Source: a virus. Taken from it: a DNA stretch of 40,877 nucleotides. The number at the start of each line of letters is the position of its first letter. The stretch's first letter is position 1. Below are positions 24,504 through 30,718 of this stretch, one piece after another. The stretch spans positions 3,791 through 44,667 of the IMG/VR virus record IMGVR_UViG_3300030333_003928, one strand, 5' to 3'. Below the pieces are notes generated by a model that ran no database searches, was not told the DNA's origin, and was given only the letters and a program-made list of their open reading frames with translations. A program made the position numbers and the translations under genes.

Positions 24504-24929
24504 ATGGCTAAAAAGAAACGTGGGGCACCACTTAAAACATGTCCAGAATGTGGATTAAAAGTTCACGCAAGAAAATCTGAGTGTGATTGTGGACATTGTT
24601 TTTACACTAAAAAGGTGGCACTGGTTAAAGATTGGAAGGAATTAAAAACTGGGGATATTGTAAGATCTATATATGGCAACGGTCCTTACTGGCAAAATCC
24701 CGAAACAGAAGAAAAGGTTTACATGGGGTCATATGGCAAATTTGAAATTCAAGGACTTGGAAGAGATTACATAAAAGCTTATGAGATTTCCAAGTTCGGG
24801 AAGCGACAAGTATCGGGGGGAACCCATATCCTATATATGGGCCAATTTAAAAAGTCTGGACTGTGCGACAATTTGTATAATTGTCCACATAAATTAGTGA
24901 GTGTTTCTTTGAAAGGAGAGAGTAAATGA
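24504..24929 (+). CDS. Zinc-ribbon protein of unknown function
   Basis: This 141-residue protein has an N-terminal zinc-ribbon-like module: C-P-E-C-G near residues 13-17 followed by C-D-C-G-H-C near 28-33. The remaining part, with T-G-D-I-V-R-S and Y-M-G-S-Y-G-K-F, looks like a small beta-barrel, and C-terminal cysteines occur at C-D-N-L-Y-N-C. The function is unknown; transcription- or nucleic-acid-linked roles are common for such ribbons. It is first in an operon under a perfect consensus promoter and overlaps the next gene by ATGA. Confidence 0.6.
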   Translation: MAKKKRGAPLKTCPECGLKVHARKSECDCGHCFYTKKVALVKDWKELKTGDIVRSIYGNGPYWQNPETEEKVYMGSYGKFEIQGLGRDYIKAYEISKFGKRQVSGGTHILYMGQFKKSGLCDNLYNCPHKLVSVSLKGESK

Positions 24930-25138
24930 TGACTGATTGGAATTCGATTTTATCGAATCGCAAGAATGTATCTCTTGCACGAAAATTTGCAACGGGGGAC
25001 ATTACTGGACGTGAATTTTATTCACATTTTGCGGGAACTGATACAGGCGGAGAGGTTCGTAGCCTTCTTCGTACAGGCGGCGTTAGTCGTGCTAGGACTT
25101 TGACCCGTAAAGCTTTGAATCGTAGAAATGTAACTTAA
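24926..25138 (+). CDS. Small basic protein of unknown function
   Basis: A 70-residue Arg-rich protein whose ATG at 24926 overlaps the previous stop (ATGA); a second ATG at 24929 is in frame. The C-terminal half is rich in Arg, Ser and Thr (S-R-A-R-T-L-T-R-K-A-L-N-R-R-N), which could bind DNA or RNA. It sits between the zinc-ribbon protein and SSB in the same operon, consistent with a replication-associated accessory, but there is no recognisable domain. Confidence 0.55.
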   Translation: MMTDWNSILSNRKNVSLARKFATGDITGREFYSHFAGTDTGGEVRSLLRTGGVSRARTLTRKALNRRNVT

Positions 25139-25154
25139 TTTGGGGAGCTTTGAA

Positions 25155-25496
25155 ATGTTGAATAATAGAATTATTCTAAAGGGAAATTTAACTAGAGATC
25201 CAGAATATAAGCAAGTGTCTGATAAGGATCTCGTTTCTTTTCGTATTGCTGTTAATGAAAACACAGGCAATGGGAAAGAAGAAACTGTTTATATGGATGT
25301 AGATGGTTGGGGAAGTCATGCCGGATATGCACAAAATGTTGACCTTAGCAAGGGTGATCGTGTAATTATTGATGGTAGATTACGTCAACGTAATTGGGAA
25401 GACAAAAATGGAGTTAGTCGTACTTCTTATTCTGTACTACCTAGTACGTTTTCTAAGGTTGTTAAGCCAACTAGGGAAAAGGCTGAAACCTTTTAA
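25155..25496 (+). CDS. ssb: Single-stranded DNA-binding protein
   Basis: The 113-residue product has an OB-fold of bacterial SSB type: N-R-I-I-L-K-G-N-L-T-R-D-P-E-Y at the start, V-S-F-R-I-A-V-N as strand 2, and G-D-R-V-I-I-D-G-R-L-R-Q-R-N-W before the final strands. I start at the ATG after GGGGAGC rather than at an upstream TTG. It coats single-stranded DNA during replication. The protein ends soon after the OB fold (K-A-E-T-F) and lacks the acidic D-D-D-x-P-F tip that host SSBs use to recruit partners, although it keeps a final Phe. A strong hairpin follows directly after the stop. Confidence 0.88.
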   Translation: MLNNRIILKGNLTRDPEYKQVSDKDLVSFRIAVNENTGNGKEETVYMDVDGWGSHAGYAQNVDLSKGDRVIIDGRLRQRNWEDKNGVSRTSYSVLPSTFSKVVKPTREKAETF

Positions 25497-25507
25497 CATT
25501 TAAAAAT

Positions 25508-25547
25508 AGACCTCGCGGAGTGAATGAATCTTTTGCTCCGCTGGTCT
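25508..25547 (+). terminator. Strong hairpin after ssb
   Basis: AGACC (25508-25512) and GCGGAG (25515-25520) pair with CTCCGC (25536-25541) and GGTCT (25543-25547), giving 11 bp with a small internal asymmetry and a 15-base loop. It begins 11 bases after the ssb stop. Only a short T run follows, so it may terminate weakly or act as a 3' stabiliser of the ssb transcript. Confidence 0.5.
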
Positions 25548-25557
25548 TTATAAAATC

Positions 25558-25755
25558 ATGAAAAACAAAAAGAATATACTTAACTCAATTCGCAATATTG
25601 AAGACAGATTAGATCTGCTCCAAGAAAAATCTTACGATGTTGAATTAAACTCATCAGAGTTTAAGGAAATCAATAAGAGAAAAAGAAAACTAGAAAAGGA
25701 CAAGCAAAAGCTTGTAAGAAAACTTGATCAATTCAAAGATGCTAGTGTTGAATAA
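25558..25755 (+). CDS. Small coiled-coil protein
   Basis: A 65-residue, very Lys/Glu-rich protein with heptad-like Leu/Ile spacing (I-E-D-R-L-D-L-L, then R-K-L-E-K-D-K-Q-K-L-V-R-K-L), almost certainly one long helix or a coiled coil. No family recognised. The ATG follows the hairpin after ssb with no clear ribosome site. A possible small membrane ORF overlaps its last codons. Confidence 0.5.
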   Translation: MKNKKNILNSIRNIEDRLDLLQEKSYDVELNSSEFKEINKRKRKLEKDKQKLVRKLDQFKDASVE

Positions 25756-25828
25756 AAAACATTTACCAGGATTGATTTGGGGTTTATCATTAACTATGTG
25801 GTTGTGTTTTGTCTATTATTGCTTCTAA
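25748..25828 (+). CDS. Possible 26-residue membrane peptide
   Basis: A TTG at 25748 inside the end of the preceding gene opens a 26-codon frame ending at TAA 25826-25828. After N-K-K-H-L-P it is a single hydrophobic stretch (L-I-W-G-L-S-L-T-M-W-L-C-F-V-Y-Y). The positive N-terminus and single span are typical of tiny phage membrane proteins, and the frame fills most of the gap before the terminator. The TTG start depends on coupling with the upstream gene, and there is no strong ribosome site. Confidence 0.3.
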   Translation: MNKKHLPGLIWGLSLTMWLCFVYYCF

Positions 25829-25833
25829 TTACC

Positions 25834-25901
25834 GATGTCTTGAAAATAGCGGCAAGGCGACTGAGGTCAGGCGGCTAGGCGTTTTCAAGACATCTTTTTT
25901 T
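25834..25901 (+). terminator. Terminator with perfect 13-bp stem enclosing a GC-rich 35-base insert
   Basis: Stem strand 25834-25846 (GATGTCTTGAAAA) is perfectly complementary to 25882-25894 and is followed by seven T (25895-25901), a clear intrinsic terminator shape. The enclosed 25847-25881 is unusually GC-rich, contains GCGGC twice and can form TAGC/GCTA pairing, so it may be a small structured RNA. Confidence 0.75.
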
Positions 25902-25918
25902 AAACATGGAGGTTTGTT

Positions 25919-26395
25919 ATGAGAAGTGTTTTAAGTTTGCTTGTTTGTTGTTTCTTGGTTTCCAATGCGTGGACGCAAGAGACCGAAACTCCACAACAAA
26001 AAAGAGTTAGATTAGTAAAGAAATTAAATGACAATCTTTTGATTACTCATAATCGCGAACGTTCTCGAAATGGTCGTCGTGCCTTAGTATTAGATAAAAG
26101 ACTTACAGATGCTGCACAAAAACATGCAGATTGGATGGCTAACAGCAACAGGCTTAGTCATACAGGAAGAAATGGATCAAGCCCATCTAGACGAGTTGGA
26201 TCTGGTTTTGGCGGAATTGGAGAAAATATTGCCTATGGTCAATCTGGCTATAGCGAGGTTACTAGATCTTGGATGAACTCCAGTGGTCATAGGGCTAACA
26301 TTTTAGGCGGATATAACGCTGTTGGATTTGGTGCTGCCAAATCGAAATCTGGAAGAATTTACTGGTGTGCAGTTTTTGCACGTTGTAATTACTGA
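25919..26395 (+). CDS. Secreted CAP-domain protein (SCP/YkwD-like)
   Basis: The 158-residue product has a signal peptide (residues 1-19, hydrophobic L-S-L-L-V-C-C-F-L-V, ending A-W-T-Q) and one CAP domain. Markers are HNRER at 44-48, LSHTG at 79-83, GENIA at 101-105 and W-M-N-S-S-G-H-R-A-N-I-L at 118-129, with His81, Glu102 and His124 as likely parts of the CAP cavity. Bacterial CAP proteins are secreted and often associated with the envelope; their activity is mostly undefined. The gene follows a terminator and has a GGAGG site. Export into the host periplasm or exterior during infection is the direct implication. Two cysteines near the C-terminus could form a disulfide. Confidence 0.87.
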   Translation: MRSVLSLLVCCFLVSNAWTQETETPQQKRVRLVKKLNDNLLITHNRERSRNGRRALVLDKRLTDAAQKHADWMANSNRLSHTGRNGSSPSRRVGSGFGGIGENIAYGQSGYSEVTRSWMNSSGHRANILGGYNAVGFGAAKSKSGRIYWCAVFARCNY

Positions 26396-26406
26396 CGATA
26401 ATAATT

Positions 26407-26422
26407 TAGTCGAGTTCGACTA
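26407..26422 (+). promoter_or_regulatory. Inverted repeat, operator-like
   Basis: TAGTCGA-GT-TCGACTA is a perfect 7-base inverted repeat with a 2-base centre, between the CAP gene and the next ATG at 26435. As DNA it resembles a repressor operator. As RNA it would be a small hairpin close to the ribosome site. No promoter boxes of good quality surround it. Confidence 0.4.
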
Positions 26423-26434
26423 GTAAGGTTTTAA

Positions 26435-26830
26435 ATGGTAGTTAAGATTGATTGTTGGTCCGTTGTTAAAGATATAAATGCTGGTGACTTCAATAGTGTT
26501 AACTACCCTCTTTATTATAAAGTGTGGGAAGATCCACATTTCTGGGATGACGATTCTAGAGTCATTAAACTATGTGGTGATATAATAGGCCACCCAGATC
26601 ATGAAGATTATACCAAAGTTATTACTTCTAAAATAATTGATGTAGACAATGACACTGGTACTATTGTCACCAACTCTGGAACACAATATATTTTAGGTAA
26701 AGTTGATAGCGTATATGTACAATGGTTAGAAACAAGAAACTCGTCTGAAAAAATTTTGAACGGCGAACTTTGCCATATCCCAACAGAAGAAGAGCCATTT
26801 AGAAAATTTAAATTGTCTAATTCATACTAA
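26435..26830 (+). CDS. Hypothetical protein
   Basis: A 131-residue acidic protein with many Asp, Tyr and Val residues and predicted beta strands (T-G-T-I-V-T-N-S-G-T-Q-Y-I-L-G). An H-P-D-H motif lies near 54-57. No signal peptide or membrane span. The small barrel-like pattern (K-I-I-D-V-D-N-D-T-G-T-I-V-T) recalls KOW or SH3-type folds but is not diagnostic. It follows the CAP gene after an inverted repeat. The ATG lacks a strong ribosome site (TAAGG 9 bases upstream). Family not recognised. Confidence 0.6.
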   Translation: MVVKIDCWSVVKDINAGDFNSVNYPLYYKVWEDPHFWDDDSRVIKLCGDIIGHPDHEDYTKVITSKIIDVDNDTGTIVTNSGTQYILGKVDSVYVQWLETRNSSEKILNGELCHIPTEEEPFRKFKLSNSY

Positions 26831-26856
26831 TAGGACTGGATATTCGATCTTTTAAA

Positions 26857-26955
26857 ATGCGTAATTTCCCTAAAAAAGTAATATTACTAATTCTTATATC
26901 TATCATAATTCGTTTATTGTTTGTATTTAGCTTCAAAGATATCCTTAATCACTGA
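26857..26955 (+). CDS. Small membrane protein, 32 residues
   Basis: ATG at 26857 to TGA at 26953-26955. The peptide starts M-R-N-F-P-K-K and continues as one very hydrophobic helix (V-I-L-L-I-L-I-S-I-I-I-R-L-L-F-V-F) with a short polar tail, a typical single-span topology with a positive inside end. It fills the gap between two genes, which supports it. The ribosome site is poor. Function unknown. Confidence 0.42.
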   Translation: MRNFPKKVILLILISIIIRLLFVFSFKDILNH

Positions 26956-26965
26956 GGAAAAAATT

Positions 26966-27190
26966 ATGAAAAAACCAAATAGAAAAAAACAAGACAAGGC
27001 TTTAGCAAAAGGAAAGAAAAAAGCTAAAAAAGAATTAGAAAGAAAACGAGCAAATAAGATAAAGGCAGAAAGGAGACTTGCCGATAATATTAAAGACAGG
27101 AAAGCCGAAAAAGAAACGTGGGAAATGAAAGAAGAAGTCAGAAAGATCCAAAATAAAGGATTGACTATTAGAAATAGTAAGGTATCATAA
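26966..27190 (+). CDS. Lysine-rich basic coiled-coil protein
   Basis: A 74-residue protein made almost entirely of Lys, Arg, Glu and Ala with a helical repeat (K-A-L-A-K-G-K-K-K-A-K-K-E-L-E-R-K-R). The ATG at 26966 follows GAGGAAAAAA. The net charge is strongly positive, which suggests nucleic-acid binding or packing. No defined domain. The next ATG is one base after its stop, so it belongs to the same operon as the nuclease-like gene. Confidence 0.6.
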   Translation: MKKPNRKKQDKALAKGKKKAKKELERKRANKIKAERRLADNIKDRKAEKETWEMKEEVRKIQNKGLTIRNSKVS

Positions 27191-27191
27191 G

Positions 27192-27623
27192 ATGACAAGA
27201 TCGACACTGGGGCAAGTTTTTTTCTTGCTCGTATTTGGGTTAGTAATTTTTATTAGTATTTGGTCCACTGTTCCCCCTCAAGCAGAATCAGAAAAAATTT
27301 CAGGTTCTGCGTATGGCACAGAGAGATATTGGCAAGACTATATACACGAATTTACAGAAGGTGAGAAAGAGCATCGCCTTCATGATGGAACCAGAGTCGA
27401 TCTATTATTTGATGGTTGGGCTTGTGAAATAGACTGGGAAGACAAATGGGCTGAGGGGGTGGGCCAGTCCATTTATTATTCCAAAAAAACAGATAGTAAA
27501 CCATTAGTCATTTTACTTGCTAAAACCGACAACTGGACTAAGTACAGAGACAGAGTAGAATATTGCGACATTCACTGTTGGGTGTTTGATACTAGGAATA
27601 GAACTTGGAGAGATAGAGAATGA
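27192..27623 (+). CDS. Membrane-anchored PD-(D/E)XK nuclease-like protein
   Basis: This 143-residue protein has one N-terminal membrane segment (residues about 7-26), then a soluble domain with HRLHDGTRVDLLFDG (61-75) and A-C-E-I-D-W-E-D-K-W (77-86), followed by G-Q-S-I-Y-Y at 91-96 and a strand L-V-I-L-L-A. Asp70, Glu79, Asp81 and Lys85 with the downstream Gln resemble a compact PD-(D/E)XK-type core seen in many small bacterial proteins. The membrane anchor is unusual for a nuclease. The stop overlaps the next ATG (ATGA). Two Cys close to the C-terminus (Y-C-D-I-H-C-W) might be disulfide-bonded if the domain faces the periplasm. Confidence 0.5.
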   Translation: MTRSTLGQVFFLLVFGLVIFISIWSTVPPQAESEKISGSAYGTERYWQDYIHEFTEGEKEHRLHDGTRVDLLFDGWACEIDWEDKWAEGVGQSIYYSKKTDSKPLVILLAKTDNWTKYRDRVEYCDIHCWVFDTRNRTWRDRE

Positions 27624-27970
27624 ACCAAACACAATTGCTGATTTTGCTTTTAGTATCCCCGTTCATTATTCTTTGTTTGATGAGAATCATAGAGTCTATT
27701 GGCGACGTAATTCAAAGTTTGGAGCGTTCCTCTCGAATAATCTATGTAGACGTAGAAGTGGAAAAAGAAAAAATAGTCTACAAAGATCGCCCCAAGAAAA
27801 AAACCAAAGAGACCAATGAGACAAACCCGATTATCGAAGAAACAATCTCAGCACTGAAGTCATTGGGAATTGCAAAAAAGAAAGGCAGAGAAATCGCAAG
27901 CAGTTTGTTTTCTGAAAAACGACATACAAATGCAGAAGATTTACTGAAAGATTGCTTGGCGAAGATGTAA
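27620..27970 (+). CDS. Membrane protein with RuvA-C-like helical tail
   Basis: A 116-residue protein whose ATG overlaps the preceding stop. Residues about 5-22 are a membrane span (L-L-I-L-L-L-V-S-P-F-I-I-L-C-L), a charged Lys/Glu linker follows, and residues about 72-116 (I-S-A-L-K-S-L-G-I-A-K-K-K-G-R-E-I-A) match the small three-helix domain of the RuvA C-terminus or a similar UBA-like fold. Such domains usually mediate protein-protein contacts. Its partner may be the adjacent membrane nuclease-like protein, as the two genes are coupled (inference). Confidence 0.5.
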   Translation: MNQTQLLILLLVSPFIILCLMRIIESIGDVIQSLERSSRIIYVDVEVEKEKIVYKDRPKKKTKETNETNPIIEETISALKSLGIAKKKGREIASSLFSEKRHTNAEDLLKDCLAKM

Positions 27971-28002
27971 AATGTGTACATATTGTCGAAAGGGGAACGG
28001 CA

Positions 28003-28683
28003 ATGAAATCACAAGAGATATTTGAAGAACTAAAAAAAAGCATTGACTCAGCAGTATATACTGAAGATGTTTCAAAAGAAATAAAAAAATACAATGTTAG
28101 CGAAGATTTTACAGTTGATTGGAAAGATTCTCTACCCAAACCTCCTGTTAATTCTAGCAAAATAACTCACAGTGAATTGTTATATTTGAGCGAGTTAACC
28201 GAGAATATTTCGGTTGCTCAGAAGGCACTGGTTGAATTGGTTGACAAGGAGCCTTTAGACTTATTTGAAAAAACCATAAGAAACAACAATTTAAAAGTAG
28301 ACAAAGAAGGCTTTAAAAAGCTTTGGAAGGTTTCTCGTCCAGTGGTGATGAGACTAAAATATCTTTTCAACAGGCCAAGACCGGAACAATTAGCTCCTTA
28401 TTTTGGTCTAAAAGTTAATGTAATTGAAACATCTACACATCATACACCAGCGTATCCCAGTGGTCATACATGCTACACAGCGATGGCTGCACATTTATTC
28501 TCAGCACAATATCCAGAGTTCAGTAATGAATTCTTTTCTCAGCCGGGCATTGCTGGATATGCAAGATGTTTACAAGGAGTTCACTACCCCAGTGACAATG
28601 ATGCTGCTATGACAATATCTAGTGTCATTTGGGAAGATTTAAAATTCAAAATGTTTCCAGAATTATTCACACGAGGAGAATAG
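28003..28683 (+). CDS. PAP2-family acid phosphatase
   Basis: The 226-residue product contains all three PAP2 signatures: KYLFNRPRP at 119-127, PSGH at 152-155, and R188 with GVHYPSD at 192-198. Members are vanadium-haloperoxidase-fold phosphatases acting on phosphomonoesters or lipid pyrophosphates. There is no obvious multispan membrane region, so it is closer to soluble class A acid phosphatases, but a signal peptide is not evident either; a longer upstream start at 27952 would not provide one. I choose the ATG at 28003 because of AAAGGGG upstream. The role in infection could be nucleotide dephosphorylation or envelope lipid modification. Confidence 0.82.
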   Translation: MKSQEIFEELKKSIDSAVYTEDVSKEIKKYNVSEDFTVDWKDSLPKPPVNSSKITHSELLYLSELTENISVAQKALVELVDKEPLDLFEKTIRNNNLKVDKEGFKKLWKVSRPVVMRLKYLFNRPRPEQLAPYFGLKVNVIETSTHHTPAYPSGHTCYTAMAAHLFSAQYPEFSNEFFSQPGIAGYARCLQGVHYPSDNDAAMTISSVIWEDLKFKMFPELFTRGE

Positions 28684-28685
28684 AC

Positions 28686-29897
28686 ATGCCACTTCCACAA
28701 CGAGGGGAAAAAGAAACCAGAGAAAATTTTATTTCACGTTGCATGTCGGATGACAAAGCATCAAAAGAATTTCCCAACAGGGATCAACGTCTAGCTGTAT
28801 GTATGACTAGGGCTACAGAAGACATGAATGCTATGGCCGCAATGGATTTGAAGTATAATGTGGAAGAATTGGGCTACACAGAAGATCTGAATGAGGACAA
28901 CTTTTATATTCCAACGGAGGCGGAATATGTAGATTTTGGCGAGCAGGAGGAAGACTGGGACATCGCCGTCGCTAAACCCGGTCTATGGGAAAACATACGC
29001 AAGAAAAAAGAACGCGAAGGCAAAAATTACCGACCAGCAAAACCTGGAGACCCAGACCGTCCCACACAAGAGCAATTAAAACGTGCCCAAGAAAAGAAAA
29101 TATGTGGCACTAACGAAGAATCTACAGAAGCACTACAGAGAGGCAAGCCTGGACCCAACGACCCCAGAAAAACCCCAGCCCCCAAGGAAGACCAAAAAAA
29201 AGGATCTAAGAAAAATAAACCAGGAAGTGCAAAAAATCCTAGAGGGAAAATAACTTTTAGCAAAGAGACTACCGCAAGGCTTTCTAAAATAGTAAGAGAG
29301 CATAATGCTAAAGGCAAGGGCTCTAAAGCAACGCTTGGAATGTTAAAAGCAGTTTATCGGCGTGGTGCTGGTGCTTTTTCTACTAGTCATGCTCCTAAAA
29401 TGTCCCGCGACGGATGGGCTATGGCTAGAGTTAGAGCTTTTATTCACCTTCTAAGAACGGGCAAGCCTAGTAACCCTAATTATAAACAAGATAATGATCT
29501 TTTACCAAAAGGACATCCAAAAAAATCTAAAGCAATGGTTGCATTTTCTGCTTTTTTGTATGAGAATCCTAAGACGGGCGAAATTTATACTTATGATAGA
29601 ATTGGAAATTATAAAAAAGATGGACAGTCATTGGTGTATAAAGGCAAAGCAGCAAAATATAAAGGTCGCACAGTCAAGCTAGGTAAACCATTTAGAACTC
29701 CAGATGGCCCCAAGAAGTTTAGCGTTTATGTAAAAAACGATAAAGGCAACGTCGTTAAGGTTAATTTTGGCGATCCCAATATGGAGATCAAGCGAGACGA
29801 TCCCGCAAGACGCAAGAGCTTTCGTGCGAGACATAAATGCGATACAAACCCTGGACCTAGATGGAAGGCACGATATTGGTCATGTAAAAAATGGTAG
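28686..29897 (+). CDS. Phage protein with DUF5872-like C-terminal basic domain
   Basis: The 403-residue product has a compact N-terminal motif (R-E-N-F-I-S-R-C-M-S-D followed by R-L-A-V-C) common at the start of phage structural or maturation proteins. A charged Pro/Lys-rich linker follows, then a block with S-T-S-H-A-P-K-M-S-R-D-G-W-A-M-A-R-V-R-A-F near 250-275. The C-terminus (N-F-G-D-P-N-M-E-I-K-R, then R-K-S-F-R-A-R-H-K-C and a final Y-W-S-C-K-K-W) matches a basic domain widespread in large phages and giant viruses. The start at 28686 follows the PAP2 stop by two bases. Virion-associated DNA binding is plausible; no enzyme activity is assigned. Confidence 0.65.
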   Translation: MPLPQRGEKETRENFISRCMSDDKASKEFPNRDQRLAVCMTRATEDMNAMAAMDLKYNVEELGYTEDLNEDNFYIPTEAEYVDFGEQEEDWDIAVAKPGLWENIRKKKEREGKNYRPAKPGDPDRPTQEQLKRAQEKKICGTNEESTEALQRGKPGPNDPRKTPAPKEDQKKGSKKNKPGSAKNPRGKITFSKETTARLSKIVREHNAKGKGSKATLGMLKAVYRRGAGAFSTSHAPKMSRDGWAMARVRAFIHLLRTGKPSNPNYKQDNDLLPKGHPKKSKAMVAFSAFLYENPKTGEIYTYDRIGNYKKDGQSLVYKGKAAKYKGRTVKLGKPFRTPDGPKKFSVYVKNDKGNVVKVNFGDPNMEIKRDDPARRKSFRARHKCDTNPGPRWKARYWSCKKW

Positions 29898-29904
29898 GAA
29901 GATA

Positions 29905-30696
29905 ATGGGATACAAGAATCTAACAATTAGAGGAAAAAAGGATGGATTTGGATGTCAATTAAACGCTAAGTTTTCGGGCATAGCATTCTGTTTCAACCAC
30001 CCTAAATACAGATATATTCATACACCTTTTACATCGGTTTCACACGGATGGAGAGATGAGGATGCTGTAGAAACCTTAAATGAATTTACGGGTATACCTG
30101 ATAACAGACGTGGAAAAAAAATACACTGTGTATATAGACATATAAGTCAAGTATTTGCAACTCCTAACGACTTCTATAATGAAAAAACATTGAGTCATTT
30201 AAGAAGAATGTACTGGTCTACACCAAAACCCCCCAATGTAAAAGAAGAAATTGTTGTACATATCAGAAGGGGCGATGTTGACCCTTCAAGAGCTGGAGAC
30301 AGAAGAAGAAGACACATGGCTAATCACTGGTATAATGTAATGATACCAAGTTTGGCAGCAATGTATCCAGATCATTACCAAATAGCAGTTCATTCCGAAG
30401 GAGATTTTGAAAAGTTTAGCTCTATATTGGACGGGTGGCCTGAAGATTTGATACAAAGAACTAACTTTAAACTTGCCAAAGATGATGTAAGAGAACAAAA
30501 ATACTCTCTTACAACAACCTTTCATGAAATGGTAACGGCTAAAGTGTTTTTAGGTAGCAAAAGCGGATTATCATATACCTCTTCAATACTTTGCGAAGGC
30601 GATGTGTATTTTTGTCCCAGTCAGGCGAGGGGGCAACGTAGGGGATTACATCACTGGAATCTTGCACGTTCAATAAAGCAGATAAGCGTAAAGTAA
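29905..30696 (+). CDS. Fucosyltransferase-like glycosyltransferase
   Basis: A 263-residue protein with the H-x-R-R-G-D motif of alpha-1,2/1,6-fucosyltransferases (HIRRGD at 119-124), a G-F-G-C-Q-L-N start resembling the N-terminal donor-fold of GT11/GT23 relatives, and a later S-K-S-G-L-S-Y region. The family transfers fucose from GDP-fucose, but other deoxy sugars cannot be excluded. A GGAAG site precedes the ATG, which lies seven bases after the previous stop. It is followed by a GT4 enzyme, forming a small sugar-transfer cluster. Acceptor could be virion proteins or host surface glycans. Confidence 0.68.
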   Translation: MGYKNLTIRGKKDGFGCQLNAKFSGIAFCFNHPKYRYIHTPFTSVSHGWRDEDAVETLNEFTGIPDNRRGKKIHCVYRHISQVFATPNDFYNEKTLSHLRRMYWSTPKPPNVKEEIVVHIRRGDVDPSRAGDRRRRHMANHWYNVMIPSLAAMYPDHYQIAVHSEGDFEKFSSILDGWPEDLIQRTNFKLAKDDVREQKYSLTTTFHEMVTAKVFLGSKSGLSYTSSILCEGDVYFCPSQARGQRRGLHHWNLARSIKQISVK

Positions 30697-30718
30697 AAAG
30701 CCAAATGGAAAACTTTAA

